The notes under the pieces are model-generated. The model made no database searches. It was not told the DNA's origin and saw nothing but the letters and a program-made list of their open reading frames with translations. From the NCBI RefSeq assembly GCF_013373795.3, contig NZ_CP088022.1:3658001-3722000 (forward strand): a stretch of 64,000 nt of DNA. Reading direction: 5' to 3'. Below are positions 8,328 to 16,280 of this stretch, one piece after another. Both the position numbers and the translations under genes were made by a program. Each line of letters opens with the position of its first letter. Within the stretch, counting starts at the first letter, position 1. The DNA comes from Bradyrhizobium quebecense. GTDB lineage: Bacteria; Pseudomonadota; Alphaproteobacteria; Rhizobiales; Xanthobacteraceae.

Positions 8328-8914
8328 CCGGCGTTTGAACGAGCCGCCGATATGTGAAGCCAACGAGCGCTCGCCAAGACGCAGACGCAATTGCTCAAGC
8401 TCGCCATTGCGTTGGGCCGAATATGGTGACGGAGAGGATTCAGCGAGCGCCAACTCTTGGATGTGCAGACAACGGCTTAGGCGCTCCATAGCGCCAGTGC
8501 TTTTATCTTGCCCTCTTAATCGGTCGTGTCGTCTCTCGTCTCTCCGCTCTTACCCATTCTCGCTTCCTTTCTCTTTTACGACAAGGCCCTCTGCGCCACG
8601 CTTGAACGCGCTGCGCCACCACAACCGCGAGTCCGGGTGCGCCGTGCACTCTTCCGCGCTCAGCGACGGCGCAAAATCGCTGCAGCAAGGCAGCGTGGAT
8701 GCCGTCGCGGCGCAATTTTCCATCGGCATGACGGAGCCACATCACAGGCACTCCGGCGTGGTCCAACTTGCACGTCACGTGCGTGGCCACAGGCAAGATA
8801 GCGTGCGTTCCGTCGTCGTTGATCTGCACCAGGCCTCTTCCGCTTGTGGCGGAGCTCCGTGTTCAAATTGGCTACGCTGCTCGGGTCATTGATCGGCCAT
8901 CGGCTCGCCTCTGG
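8328..8914. other. Gene-poor stretch between relaxase and first IS110 gene
   Basis: 587 bases. One minus-strand frame (8503-8829, beginning MQINDDGTHAILPVATHV) looks partly coding in its first 60 residues, then turns into an Arg-rich tail; it may be a gene remnant. The far end must contain the 3' end of the IS110 element, whose boundary cannot be fixed by eye. The transfer origin often lies near the relaxase gene and may also be here. No known RNA is recognised. Confidence 0.35.
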
Positions 8915-10003
8915 TCATGCATGGGCTCCGAGCAGCTTGCGGTCCTTGGCGGCGGCACGTGCGCTGACGTCCGCCTGCGCGGCGTCCGGATCGCCGCAAT
9001 AAAATGTGCCGTCGACCCACATCGCATGCATGATCACGGCAAGCTTGCGTGCCACTGCAACGGTCGCCTTGCGATGGCTCGTGCGTTTTGCGATCGCCAT
9101 GCCCCAGGTCTTGACCTTGTCCTTGCGCTTGTAGCGGGTCAGCAGCGCACTGGCCGCCTCATAGAGCGCCCGCCGCACGTCGCCGTCGCCCGCCTTGCTG
9201 ATCCGGCCCTGCACGTCGATCGAGGAGCCGGACTGCCAGCGCCGCGAGGTCAGGCCAAAATACGCCGCGACGTCGCGCGAGCGCCTGAAGCGCGAGGGAT
9301 CGTCGACCGCGGTCATGAAGCTCAGCGCCGCAATCGGGCCGACGCCGGGAATCTGCATGAAGCGCCGGCACAGCGCATGGCCGGCGACCAGTCTGACCAC
9401 CAGGTCGTGCAGCCGGCAATACTGCTTCCACAGCGCCGCGCGCGCGGTCAGCATGGCGTCGATCAGCTCGCTGACCAGCGCATCGCCCGCGCAGGCCTCG
9501 CGCACGGCTTGCGCAAAGCCGCCGCGCCCGACCCGGTTGAGGCGAATGCCGAACACCTTCAGCGAGTGCCGGATCGCGTTCTCCAGATCCAGGAACTTGC
9601 GCTTCAAATTGCGCCGGTGGGTCAGCAGCAGCCGCAGCCGGTAGCAGGCCTCACTCTTGATATGCGCGCGCCGGAACCAGCCGGTGCGCATGATGTGGGC
9701 GATGCCGAGCGCGTCCGCCTTGTCGGTCTTGTTGCGCTGCGCCTTCAGCGCCGCGCGCACATGCAGCGTCTCCAGGCAGACCGCCGGCAGGCCGAGCTTC
9801 AGCAGCTCCGCATGCAGCCAGGGCGACAGTGAGCCCGCCTCGTGGCCGAGCCGCCGCAAGCGGCCGAGATACGCCGCAAGCGCCGCCTTGATCGCGTCGG
9901 GATCGGTCACCACCGCCGTCTCCAGCATCACCGTGCCCTTGTCGTCCACCACGCACACGGCCGTCTCGTCCATGCCGACATCCAGACCACAGAAGTATTC
10001 CAT
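8915..10003 (-). CDS. IS110-family transposase, copy 1
   Basis: DEDD-type transposase (recombinase) of the IS110 family, 362 residues. The N-terminal RuvC-like domain begins MEYFCGLDVGMDETAVCVVD and continues with the NKTDKADALGIAHIMRTGW acidic motif. The C-terminal Transposase_20 domain has IPGVGPIAALSF and the catalytic-serine region SRRWQSGSSIDVQGRI. The start at 10003 matches the family; 20 more codons are open upstream (to 10063) but are not conserved-looking. Intact by eye. Known members move without terminal inverted repeats and use a structured bridge RNA encoded in their non-coding end. Confidence 0.92.
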   Translation of the reverse strand: MEYFCGLDVGMDETAVCVVDDKGTVMLETAVVTDPDAIKAALAAYLGRLRRLGHEAGSLSPWLHAELLKLGLPAVCLETLHVRAALKAQRNKTDKADALGIAHIMRTGWFRRAHIKSEACYRLRLLLTHRRNLKRKFLDLENAIRHSLKVFGIRLNRVGRGGFAQAVREACAGDALVSELIDAMLTARAALWKQYCRLHDLVVRLVAGHALCRRFMQIPGVGPIAALSFMTAVDDPSRFRRSRDVAAYFGLTSRRWQSGSSIDVQGRISKAGDGDVRRALYEAASALLTRYKRKDKVKTWGMAIAKRTSHRKATVAVARKLAVIMHAMWVDGTFYCGDPDAAQADVSARAAAKDRKLLGAHA

Positions 10004-10493
10004 CGCACGCCTCCCGCGTTGCTGAGGCGGCGCACTGTGCCCGTCATTCATCGCGCAGGCCACTTGCGCTGCGGCCGCAAATCCGGGTGCAGACCGATTA
10101 CGGGCGGCCTTCCTAATCGGGCGTTCAAAGTCAACTCATTCCTACGCTTTTCTTCGACTCCTCGCAGAATAAGCATCGCTGCTTCCCTCCATCTACGACG
10201 CACAAACGTCACCACACCGCGTTGCAGTGGCATTCACCAGGCGGGGTCCATGCGTTCCTTCGCGTTCAGCACTTCGGCCGTCGCATGCTCTTCACCAGGT
10301 TCGTAAACAGGGTTGTCCAAGCAGTTTTGCGCTCTCGTCCCCGAAGGGCGGCAGCAGGCAAGAGATAGCGGACATTCCCCGTTTCGCGGCCCCGCCAGGG
10401 GACGCTCACCGCGCGCGCGGATCTCTAGTTTCGTTCCTCCTCAACAATGCTGGGGCGTGTCCCCAGCGCCTTGCTGGCTCGCCGGCGCGGAGG
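10004..10493 (-). other. Non-coding end of IS110 copy 1 and junction with copy 2
   Basis: 490 bases without a supported gene. In IS110-group elements the bridge (seek) RNA is encoded in the non-coding region upstream of the transposase, so for copy 1 the expected place is the first 200-300 bases here (about 10004-10300). The remainder holds the 3' end of copy 2. One small minus-strand frame (10048-10233) is open but has no family resemblance. No RNA structure is asserted. Confidence 0.4.
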
Positions 10494-11558
10494 CTATTGC
10501 GCAGGCTTTAAGCGCAGCCGTTGCATGATCTTGGCACCGAATCCGACGTGGAAATCGGTCTCACTGACCCACATCCGATGCAGAATGCATGCGAGTTTCC
10601 GCGCCACCGCGGCAATCGCGCACAGCATGCTCGACCGCCTGGCGATCCGCAGGCCCCATGCCCGCAGTGCCGACCATTTTCTGACCCGGAGCAGCAGGCT
10701 GGCAGCCGCCTCACAGAGCGCCTCTCGCACGGAGATATCGCCTTGTTTGCTGATATGGCCCTCAAAATCGATCGATGTTCCAGATTGGTGGCGCTTCGGC
10801 GTCAGGCCAAAATGGGCGCCCACCGTACGTGATCGGGCAAAGCGATGAGGGTCATCAACGCCAACTTTGAAGGACAAGGCGACGACCGGACCGACGCCCG
10901 GAACCGTCATCAGACGGCGGCAAACGGGATCATGCTGGACCGCCTGCAGCAGCACGCGATGCAGCCGTTCGTAGCCCTCGAGAAGCGCGCGGCGCACGTC
11001 CAGCATAACCTCGATGGACATCGCAAAGACCGGGTCGCAGTGCTCGATCAGCTCGCGGATCCGAGCTTCGTAAGCCCCCCGGGCGACCGCTCCGACGAGC
11101 AATCCATAGGCCCGCAGTGCCCCGCGAACATGGTTCTCGAGGTCGACCAATTTGCGCTTGAGCAGCTTCCGGTTAGTCAACAACGTGCGCATTTTTTGCA
11201 TGTCGATATTCTTGACATGGACGGCGCGGTACCAGCCCAGCCGCATCATCTGCGCGATGCCGCGCGCATCATTTCGGTCAGTTTTGTTGCGCATCGTCGA
11301 TAGCGAAACGCGCATATGGCGCGCTTCCACGACAATGATTGGAAGGCCGGCTGCCCGTAGTTCGCGATACAGCCAGATACCTAGCGATGACGCCTCAACC
11401 CCCACCCTATCGAGGCGATCCGCGTAGCCCTCCAACGCGGAGCGGATCGCCTCTGGCTCGGTGTTGACCTTCACTTCGCGAACCGTGAGACCCTCGCTAT
11501 CGACGATGCAAACGCTGGTTTCTTCAAGGCCGACGTCCAGTCCAACATAGAGTTTCAT
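10494..11558 (-). CDS. IS110-family transposase, copy 2
   Basis: Second DEDD transposase of the IS110 family, 354 residues. It begins MKLYVGLDVGLEETSVCIVD. The NKTDRNDARGIAQMMRLGW motif, VPGVGPVVALSFKVGVDDP and the KRHQSGTSIDFEGHISKQGD serine region are all present. The start at 11558 follows a CGATGAAACTC context and the family length; the longer frame to 11600 adds 14 unrelated residues. No frameshift is seen. Its 5' non-coding end, which may hold its own bridge RNA, would lie at about 11559-11700, directly against the PIN-like gene. Confidence 0.92.
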   Translation of the reverse strand: MKLYVGLDVGLEETSVCIVDSEGLTVREVKVNTEPEAIRSALEGYADRLDRVGVEASSLGIWLYRELRAAGLPIIVVEARHMRVSLSTMRNKTDRNDARGIAQMMRLGWYRAVHVKNIDMQKMRTLLTNRKLLKRKLVDLENHVRGALRAYGLLVGAVARGAYEARIRELIEHCDPVFAMSIEVMLDVRRALLEGYERLHRVLLQAVQHDPVCRRLMTVPGVGPVVALSFKVGVDDPHRFARSRTVGAHFGLTPKRHQSGTSIDFEGHISKQGDISVREALCEAAASLLLRVRKWSALRAWGLRIARRSSMLCAIAAVARKLACILHRMWVSETDFHVGFGAKIMQRLRLKPAQ

Positions 11559-11700
11559 CGGAGCTCTCCCTTGTGGCAACGACGCTCCAAGTCGTCGCAC
11601 CAGGCTCCGGATTCGGCCACGATCGCGTTATCGCCGTGCACCGGTATCTCGACGCCCGATTTGAAGAGCCCTCCCGCTTCCCTCCTGCAAAATACCGCTC

Positions 11701-12597
11701 ATGCTGCTCGGAACGCCCAATCTCTATCTCGATCACAGCGCCGTCTCGAATGAGGATTGGTGGCCGCAGATCGATGCCGTGCTTGCAACTGGCCAGGTCC
11801 GGCTCGCACTCTCCCTGTGGAATTTGGTCGAGATCGGCAGTGCTACCGACCGGACGCAGCAGGACCGCCGCCTGGCATTTCTCGAACAACATGACCCGTT
11901 GTGGATCGTTGAGCGCGTCGCGGTGCAGCGGCAGGAGGTCGAACGCTTCCTCTGGGAGGGTCGTTTCGGTGTCACTCCGCGAGACCTTTGCGTGGTTACG
12001 CCGCATCTTTCGGTCGTCGATTTCTATCATTCCGGGACGCAAACGCGGATCGGACTGACGCCGCGGGGCTGGATTGACGGCGTCGATTTCAACCGCGTGT
12101 CCAAGCACAAGGAGCTTGCTCCGGACGCGCTGACGCGGCTCCAGGCCGTGGACAGGAAGACATTCAAGACGCGACAGGACGAGGTCTTCAGGGCGTGGAT
12201 CAAAGGCTTGATTCCGAAGTTCGATCCCGACGGGAAGCCCTTCACGGTTGCGCAGCAGGCTGAGCTGCTGGCGTGGTGTGAAGCGCATCAGAAGGCGTTT
12301 TTCGACGCATGTCCGTCGCTTGTGGTGGAGGATGCGCTGACGGCCGTGCGCACCGCTAATCCCCGCCGCAAGCCCCAGCGGTCCGACGGCATCGATTTGA
12401 TGCATGCGGTCATCGCGCTCGCTTATTGCGATTATTTTCTGATCCGCGACGGCTACGCGAAGACCTGTGCGATTCAGGTGATCAAGAGGCTCAGCTCACG
12501 CCACCTGGCGTCCGTCTATGACGACCCGGCGCGCTTGCATTCCGATCTCACCGTTCCGCGAGCGGGCGATACCCCGCAAGCAGGGTCGCCCGCATGA
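11701..12597 (+). CDS. Orphan PIN-like domain protein
   Basis: 298-residue protein of unrecognised family. Acidic residues have PIN-nuclease spacing: Asp in NLYLDHSAVS (residue 11), Glu in LSLWNLVEIG (about 44), Asp in SDGIDLMHAVIALAYCDYF (about 229), and a final Asp in FLIRDGY. Between the first and second halves is a long helical insert of about 140 residues, larger than in VapC toxins. It may be an RNase-type effector. No antitoxin is adjacent: upstream is the IS110 copy, whose insertion may have removed a partner or the native promoter. No good ribosome site precedes the ATG. It converges on traF with a 25-base gap. Confidence 0.6.
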   Translation: MLLGTPNLYLDHSAVSNEDWWPQIDAVLATGQVRLALSLWNLVEIGSATDRTQQDRRLAFLEQHDPLWIVERVAVQRQEVERFLWEGRFGVTPRDLCVVTPHLSVVDFYHSGTQTRIGLTPRGWIDGVDFNRVSKHKELAPDALTRLQAVDRKTFKTRQDEVFRAWIKGLIPKFDPDGKPFTVAQQAELLAWCEAHQKAFFDACPSLVVEDALTAVRTANPRRKPQRSDGIDLMHAVIALAYCDYFLIRDGYAKTCAIQVIKRLSSRHLASVYDDPARLHSDLTVPRAGDTPQAGSPA

Positions 12598-12622
12598 ACA
12601 TCCAGTTGCCTCTCTCGCCGGT

Positions 12623-13162
12623 CTATTGATCCGGATTCCAGGTCCACAATGGCCGCGCGACGCCCAGAATATCGCACCTCATGACCGGCCCGAAATACCT
12701 TGAATCGAACGAGTATGGATGCGGCTGCAGCAGGAAGAATTCGCCATCGACCAGCCGGATGCAGCCCTCCCAAGCCGGCAGCGGCCGTCCCTCGCGGTCC
12801 TTGTCGAACACCTCAGCCAAGACCTGGCCATTGATCGCAATTGTGCTGATCGGCTCCTTCGAGCGGCAAACCTCATCGCCGCCGATGGCTGTGACCTGTT
12901 TCACCAGCGGCACCGACGGCGGCAGGATGCCACGGGCGACAATCATCAGCTCGATCAATGGCGGAGGTATTATTACCGCAGTCTCGCCGCGCTTTGGGAG
13001 CCGGTTCTCGAGGTAATAGAACCCAAGCGGCGCGCTGCCCGAGGCATTGTAGATGACGAGCGGCGCGCGAATATCAGAGGTGATGAACATCGCAACGACG
13101 GCCGCCGAAACGCTGGCCAGTACGGCTATTTGCAGCCGCAGACGGGTACGATCAATCCGCAT
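12623..13162 (-). CDS. traF: TraF-type S26 signal peptidase of the conjugation system
   Basis: S26-family peptidase that processes (and in RP4 cyclises) the conjugative pilin, 179 residues, anchored by an N-terminal membrane segment (about residues 9-28). The catalytic Ser is in YNASGSAPLGFYY (Ser43) and the Lys in PSVPLVKQVTAIGGDEV (Lys88). The C-terminal SFDSRYFGPV motif is typical. The start MRIDRTRLRL is chosen; its first 11 bases overlap the end of the small excisionase-like gene. The rdfS-traF pairing is also found in the Mesorhizobium symbiosis island ICEMlSymR7A. Confidence 0.88.
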   Translation of the reverse strand: MRIDRTRLRLQIAVLASVSAAVVAMFITSDIRAPLVIYNASGSAPLGFYYLENRLPKRGETAVIIPPPLIELMIVARGILPPSVPLVKQVTAIGGDEVCRSKEPISTIAINGQVLAEVFDKDREGRPLPAWEGCIRLVDGEFFLLQPHPYSFDSRYFGPVMRCDILGVARPLWTWNPDQ

Positions 13163-13370
13163 CGGAGGTCGACCTCCGCTTGTTGGCCTGCGAGTAATCG
13201 ACGAGGTCTTCGATGTGATAACGGACGTAACGTCCATGCTTGCGGTAAAGGGGGCCTGTGCCCTGCACCCGCATTTTCTCCAGGGTGTTCTTGGTGAGCC
13301 GCAGCCAGGCGGCTGCTTCCACCGTATTCAGAAATGCTGGTTCCGGCTCTTTCTTTGCGTCGTCCGCCAT
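13152..13370 (-). CDS. RdfS-like excisionase (small helix-turn-helix protein)
   Basis: 72-residue DNA-binding protein. Residues 12-60 contain FLNTVEAAAWLRLTKNTLEKM, then GPLYRKHGRYVRYHIEDLVDYS, the winged helix-turn-helix pattern of AlpA/excisionase-type proteins. Its place directly before traF and after a DUF2285 gene is the arrangement of rdfS, the recombination directionality factor of ICEMlSymR7A-type elements. It is therefore inferred to bias the integrase at 21749-22999 toward excision. It overlaps the traF start by 11 bases. Confidence 0.78.
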   Translation of the reverse strand: MADDAKKEPEPAFLNTVEAAAWLRLTKNTLEKMRVQGTGPLYRKHGRYVRYHIEDLVDYSQANKRRSTSDAD

Positions 13371-13524
13371 CTTTGGGCTCTCCCTCGCGCGCGCCCCGTC
13401 AAAATGCGAGGGCGAGAAGAAGCGTCGTCAGATTGCCGCGCGATCGGGAGTGGCGAAGATTAGAGAATGCCGATTCGCCACCCCAGACCGGCAAGGTTGG
13501 TCAAGCCACCTATAGGCCAAGCGG

Positions 13525-14202
13525 CTAGGCGAGCAGATCGCGGTAACCGCCCTTCATCAATTCGGTGCCCTTGGCGACCAGCCGCCTTGTGCGGTCTTTC
13601 AGGAACTGGCTCGGTCCTTGCCATTCCTCGGCTACCTTTTTCTCGCCGAAGATCGTGATGGCGATCTGCCGGTAGGTCTTGCCGGCCATACTCTCATCGA
13701 GCGCGATCAGCGCGTGGTGGAGCCGTTCGTCGACCGTCAATGCCTGCCTATTGGCGGCCGTTGCTGCCTGCTCGGTAAAGCGGTGCAGGCGCTTGAGCAG
13801 TTCGGTTTGCGCGTTCAAATCCGCCAAACCGTTGATCTCAAACACCGACGCAAAGGGTTGTGTCAGGACCGCGATGTCGTGGATTTCGACGGCAACGAAG
13901 GCGCCTCGCCCCTTCATCAACACCAGCGGAATGTTATCGACGCCGATCGCCGCAACCCGGTCGGCATTGAAGCGCGACAGCGTGAGCGGTGCGAGGCCTT
14001 GGCGATGTTTTGGGGGCGCGGCCCGGAGCCGGACGACCTGCCTCAGCGAGGCCATATGCCAGAACACCGGAGCTTGCCGAGCCACAATCGAAGGATCGGC
14101 GAAGGCATAAAGGCCCCATTGTTCGGCGCGTGGAAAGCGCCGTCGCAATCGCAATAATCGCGTGCCGTCGTTCAGGGTGATAAGCGGCTGATGCCGGGGC
14201 AC
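13525..14202 (-). CDS. FseA-like excision activator, DUF2285 part
   Basis: DUF2285 protein, 225 residues from a GTG at 14202, that by position should activate the excisionase gene just downstream. Recognisable stretches are LNDGTRLLRLRRRFPRAEQW, FWHMASLRQVVRLRAAP, and the DUF2285 core LTVDERLHHALIALDESMAG, then KTYRQIAITIFGEKKVAEEW, ending RRLVAKGTELMKGGYRDLLA. In ICEMlSymR7A the homologue FseA is made by +1 frameshifting between two genes and activates rdfS. Here the conserved DUF6499-like part (DWAWEFLRRNPDYYADWCC) lies in the same frame upstream of the GTG but has no ordinary start codon. The GTG start shown may therefore give only a truncated product. Confidence 0.78.
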   Translation of the reverse strand: MPRHQPLITLNDGTRLLRLRRRFPRAEQWGLYAFADPSIVARQAPVFWHMASLRQVVRLRAAPPKHRQGLAPLTLSRFNADRVAAIGVDNIPLVLMKGRGAFVAVEIHDIAVLTQPFASVFEINGLADLNAQTELLKRLHRFTEQAATAANRQALTVDERLHHALIALDESMAGKTYRQIAITIFGEKKVAEEWQGPSQFLKDRTRRLVAKGTELMKGGYRDLLA

Positions 14203-14442
14203 GGAGCAGCACCAGTCAGCGTAATAGTCAGGATTTCGACGCAGGAATTCCCAGGCCCAGTCGCTTGGGTCATAGCAGGCCGGTCCGCAAGAAACGGGTG
14301 TCTCGCGCGGTGTGACGGTAACGTCGTGGTTCAGGAGAAGCCCCCGGGCATTTAGACGAGCGATCAGACGAACGGGATCGTCAGGAGTAATTGGGGCGAG
14401 AGAACGGCCCCCGTGCGAAGAGCGCGGGGGCCGGGCTTGGCG
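14203..14442 (-). other. In-frame DUF6499-like segment lacking a normal start codon
   Basis: 80 codons continue the DUF2285 frame upstream without a stop until the TAA of the DUF736 gene (14443-14445), which is in the same frame. They encode DPVRLIARLNARGLLLNHD, TPRETPVSCGPACYDPSDW and AWEFLRRNPDYYADWCC, clearly coding-like and DUF6499-like. There is no ATG, GTG or TTG in frame. The options are an ATT start at 14389-14391, a -1 shift from a short ATG frame (ATG-CCC-GGG-GGC) at about 14351, stop readthrough from DUF736, or loss of the start by mutation. Confidence 0.6.
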
Positions 14443-14766
14443 TTAGTCCGCCGGATTCCAGATGACGGCGAAGACGTTGTCGTCGTCCTGGCCGGCGGCA
14501 CGGCCGAGGTTGGCGTAAAGCTTGCGTGGTCCGAACTCGGGAGCCGCAAGCGACAGGCTCACATAGTCCTTGCGGCTGTTTTCCCCGCGCCGGATCCAAC
14601 CCGCGCCGATCTCGACGCCCTGGGTGACGACCCGGAAGTCCGGGTGAGTGTCCGCGCTCTTGTCGCGGTTGGGCACGATGTCGATGTCGGCCCGGATCGA
14701 CACGGTCTTGAGTTGTCCCTTGTAGCCGCCGTTCTCGTTCTTGGTGACGTATCCGATCGCAGTCAT
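14443..14766 (-). CDS. DUF736 family protein
   Basis: 107-residue DUF736 protein, very common on rhizobial conjugative islands and plasmids; its function is unknown. Recognisable by MTAIGYVTKNENGGYKGQLK, DIDIVPNRDKSADTHPDFRV, EIGAGW and RKDYVSLSLAAPEFGPRKLY. A GGAGAC ribosome site lies seven bases before the ATG. Its TAA is in the same frame as the following FseA-like gene. A head-to-head degenerate second copy lies at 15037-15297. Confidence 0.9.
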   Translation of the reverse strand: MTAIGYVTKNENGGYKGQLKTVSIRADIDIVPNRDKSADTHPDFRVVTQGVEIGAGWIRRGENSRKDYVSLSLAAPEFGPRKLYANLGRAAGQDDDNVFAVIWNPAD

Positions 14767-15036
14767 GGTCTGTCTCCTTGATGCCGCAGAGGCCGATCCC
14801 CTGCGATGGCGAGACCGTCATGGGAACCGAAACGCCACCGAACCCGTCAGGGGCGAAGCGCAGCGGCGCACCCGAGCAAACGAGTTTTTTGGAGCGAAGC
14901 GGCCGCGAGGAGCCGGGACTAGCAGGACCGGCGGGGAAAAAAGGAGATGGCGAGGGTTTTGGCGGCGGAGCGGTTCCCATAGGTCGTCACGCCCACGAGC
15001 AGGGAATCGTTCCTTTGAGGCTCATGGGGACAGACC

Positions 15037-15297
15037 GTGACTGCGATCGGACACGTCACCAAGAACGAGAACGGCGGTTACAAGGTTCAGCTCAAGACCG
15101 CGTCGTACCGGGTCGGCACCGACATCGACATCTGCCCAACCGCGACAAGAGTGCGGACACTCATCCGGGATTCCGCATTGTCATCCGGTGGTTCGCGACG
15201 AGCGCTTAAGTGAATCCGGCGCCGGGAAAACAGCGGCAAGGACTATGTGAGCCTGTCGTTTGCGTCTCCCGAGTTCGGACTGAGCACACGCAAGCGC
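15037..15297 (+). pseudogene. Degenerate inverted copy of the DUF736 gene
   Basis: Plus-strand copy beginning GTG-ACT-GCG-ATC-GGA that matches the DUF736 gene at 14443-14766 closely (TKNENGGYK, DIDI, PNRDKSADTHP). One base is lost near 15132, and there are further disruptions after 15190 before similarity resumes at the RKDYVSL region. The same GACAGACC leader precedes both copies. The two starts face away from each other, 270 bases apart. The protein cannot be made. Confidence 0.75.
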
Positions 15298-15544
15298 GGC
15301 CGTTTAGTGGCCGGAGGCCATCGACGAATCGTGAAGCATCATCTTCGCCGGCGAATAGCTGACATCGCATCACCCGCGCTTCGGTGAGTCGCCTGCGTCG
15401 CTCATCATCGCGACGTCGCGACGCGCAAGGCCGAGCGTTAATTCATCGTGGTATGGTTTTTGCTAGTTTCGTGTTAGCTTGATGGCGCGCGCTGGTTCGC
15501 AGCGTCCGCGCATTCGTCAAGCCAACCAAACCTAAGAGGAAGAC

Positions 15545-15628
15545 ATGGCTAAGAAAGCGAAGAAGGCAAAGAAGACCGCCAAGGCGACCAAGAAGGTCGC
15601 CAAGAAGACCAAGAAGATGAAGAAGTAA
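15545..15628 (+). CDS. 27-residue lysine-rich histone-like peptide
   Basis: Starts MAKKAKKAKKTAKATKK and ends in KKMKK: 15 of 27 residues are Lys and most others Ala or Thr. An AAGAGGAAG ribosome site directly precedes the ATG, and a strong terminator follows 53 bases after the stop, so this is a self-contained small gene. The sequence resembles the basic tails of bacterial H1-like proteins, so binding of DNA or RNA is inferred. It lies inside the mobile element. Confidence 0.65.
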   Translation: MAKKAKKAKKTAKATKKVAKKTKKMKK

Positions 15629-15681
15629 GCGCGCGGTTTTCCGCAAGAGCAAAGCCGCCGCGGTATCGCGCCGACGATCAG

Positions 15682-15745
15682 ACCGGCCCCATGTGCACAC
15701 GGCTCAAGAAGCCTGGGACTGATGCACATGGGGCCGGTTTTATTT
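15682..15745 (+). terminator. Strong intrinsic terminator with nested hairpin
   Basis: A 16-base arm (ACCGGCCCCATGTGCA) pairs perfectly with its complement at 15723-15738 and is followed by a T-rich tail. Inside the loop GGC/GCC (15701-15713) can form a small second hairpin. It serves the Lys-rich peptide gene. Confidence 0.85.
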
Positions 15746-15968
15746 CGGGGCGTATGCCGCACAGGTCTCGTCGATTCCTAAGGATTACTTTTTAGTCTCA
15801 GCGCCGATCGTCCATCCCCTCGCGGGAGCAGTCATCGGGACTGCTTCCAGTGCCGATGCCCCCGCCATCCCGAAGGTGGATCGATCGAATCAAAGTGAGC
15901 TCGGGCGACATCGTTCGGTTCGGGCGGACTCGTCTGGGAACGACGGCTTCCACATATTGGAGTCGCAC
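15746..15968. other. No supported gene
   Basis: Nothing convincing in either strand. Together with 15629-15681 this forms a gap broken only by the terminator. It ends at a possible small minus-strand membrane-protein gene. Confidence 0.3.
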
Positions 15969-16115
15969 CTACGGTGCGCCCATCGTCAGTGAGGAGACGA
16001 CCCGGGCAAGCACCACGACGGTCGCAGTTAGTGTCGCCGCTCCGACCAAAAGTTGCGCAACGCAATGCTTCACCATGGCACTTCCGTCCTTAAAGACGCT
16101 GAATGCATTCAGCAT
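15969..16115 (-). CDS. Possible 48-residue single-pass membrane protein
   Basis: Reads MLNAFSVFKDGSAMVKHCVA, then a hydrophobic helix (LLVGAATLTATVVVLARVV) near the C-terminus. A CGGAG ribosome-like site lies 6 bases before the ATG; an internal Met at residue 14 is an alternative start. The family is unknown. The composition fits a small inner-membrane protein, but there is no independent support. Confidence 0.4.
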   Translation of the reverse strand: MLNAFSVFKDGSAMVKHCVAQLLVGAATLTATVVVLARVVSSLTMGAP

Positions 16116-16280
16116 GGGTCGGCTCCGTCGAGTTCCATCCGTGGATCGCTCCGGACTCATAATCCGAGTCGGGAAGGCTCCCCCTCAGGCTTATTTCCGG
16201 GGCTGTTAGGGTTTGATTCAGGACTCACCGACTCCTGCAAAAAGGCTGCGGCGGAGGCCGCCGCAGCCGAATCGGTGGGC

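Larger units (their letters stand above)
8915..11600 (-). mobile_element. Two tandem IS110-family insertion sequences
   Basis: Two different IS110-family transposase genes lie in the same direction, 490 bases apart, between the relaxase gene and traF. They are related but clearly not recent duplicates: the N-termini and many core residues differ. The outer limits are not resolvable by eye because the family lacks clear inverted repeats. The coordinates given cover only the transposase genes and the DNA between them. Confidence 0.7.

Noticed and set aside
14778..15209. 143-codon plus-strand frame between the DUF736 copies
   Set aside because: It spans the leader region and then reads the broken DUF736 copy partly out of frame; no independent gene.
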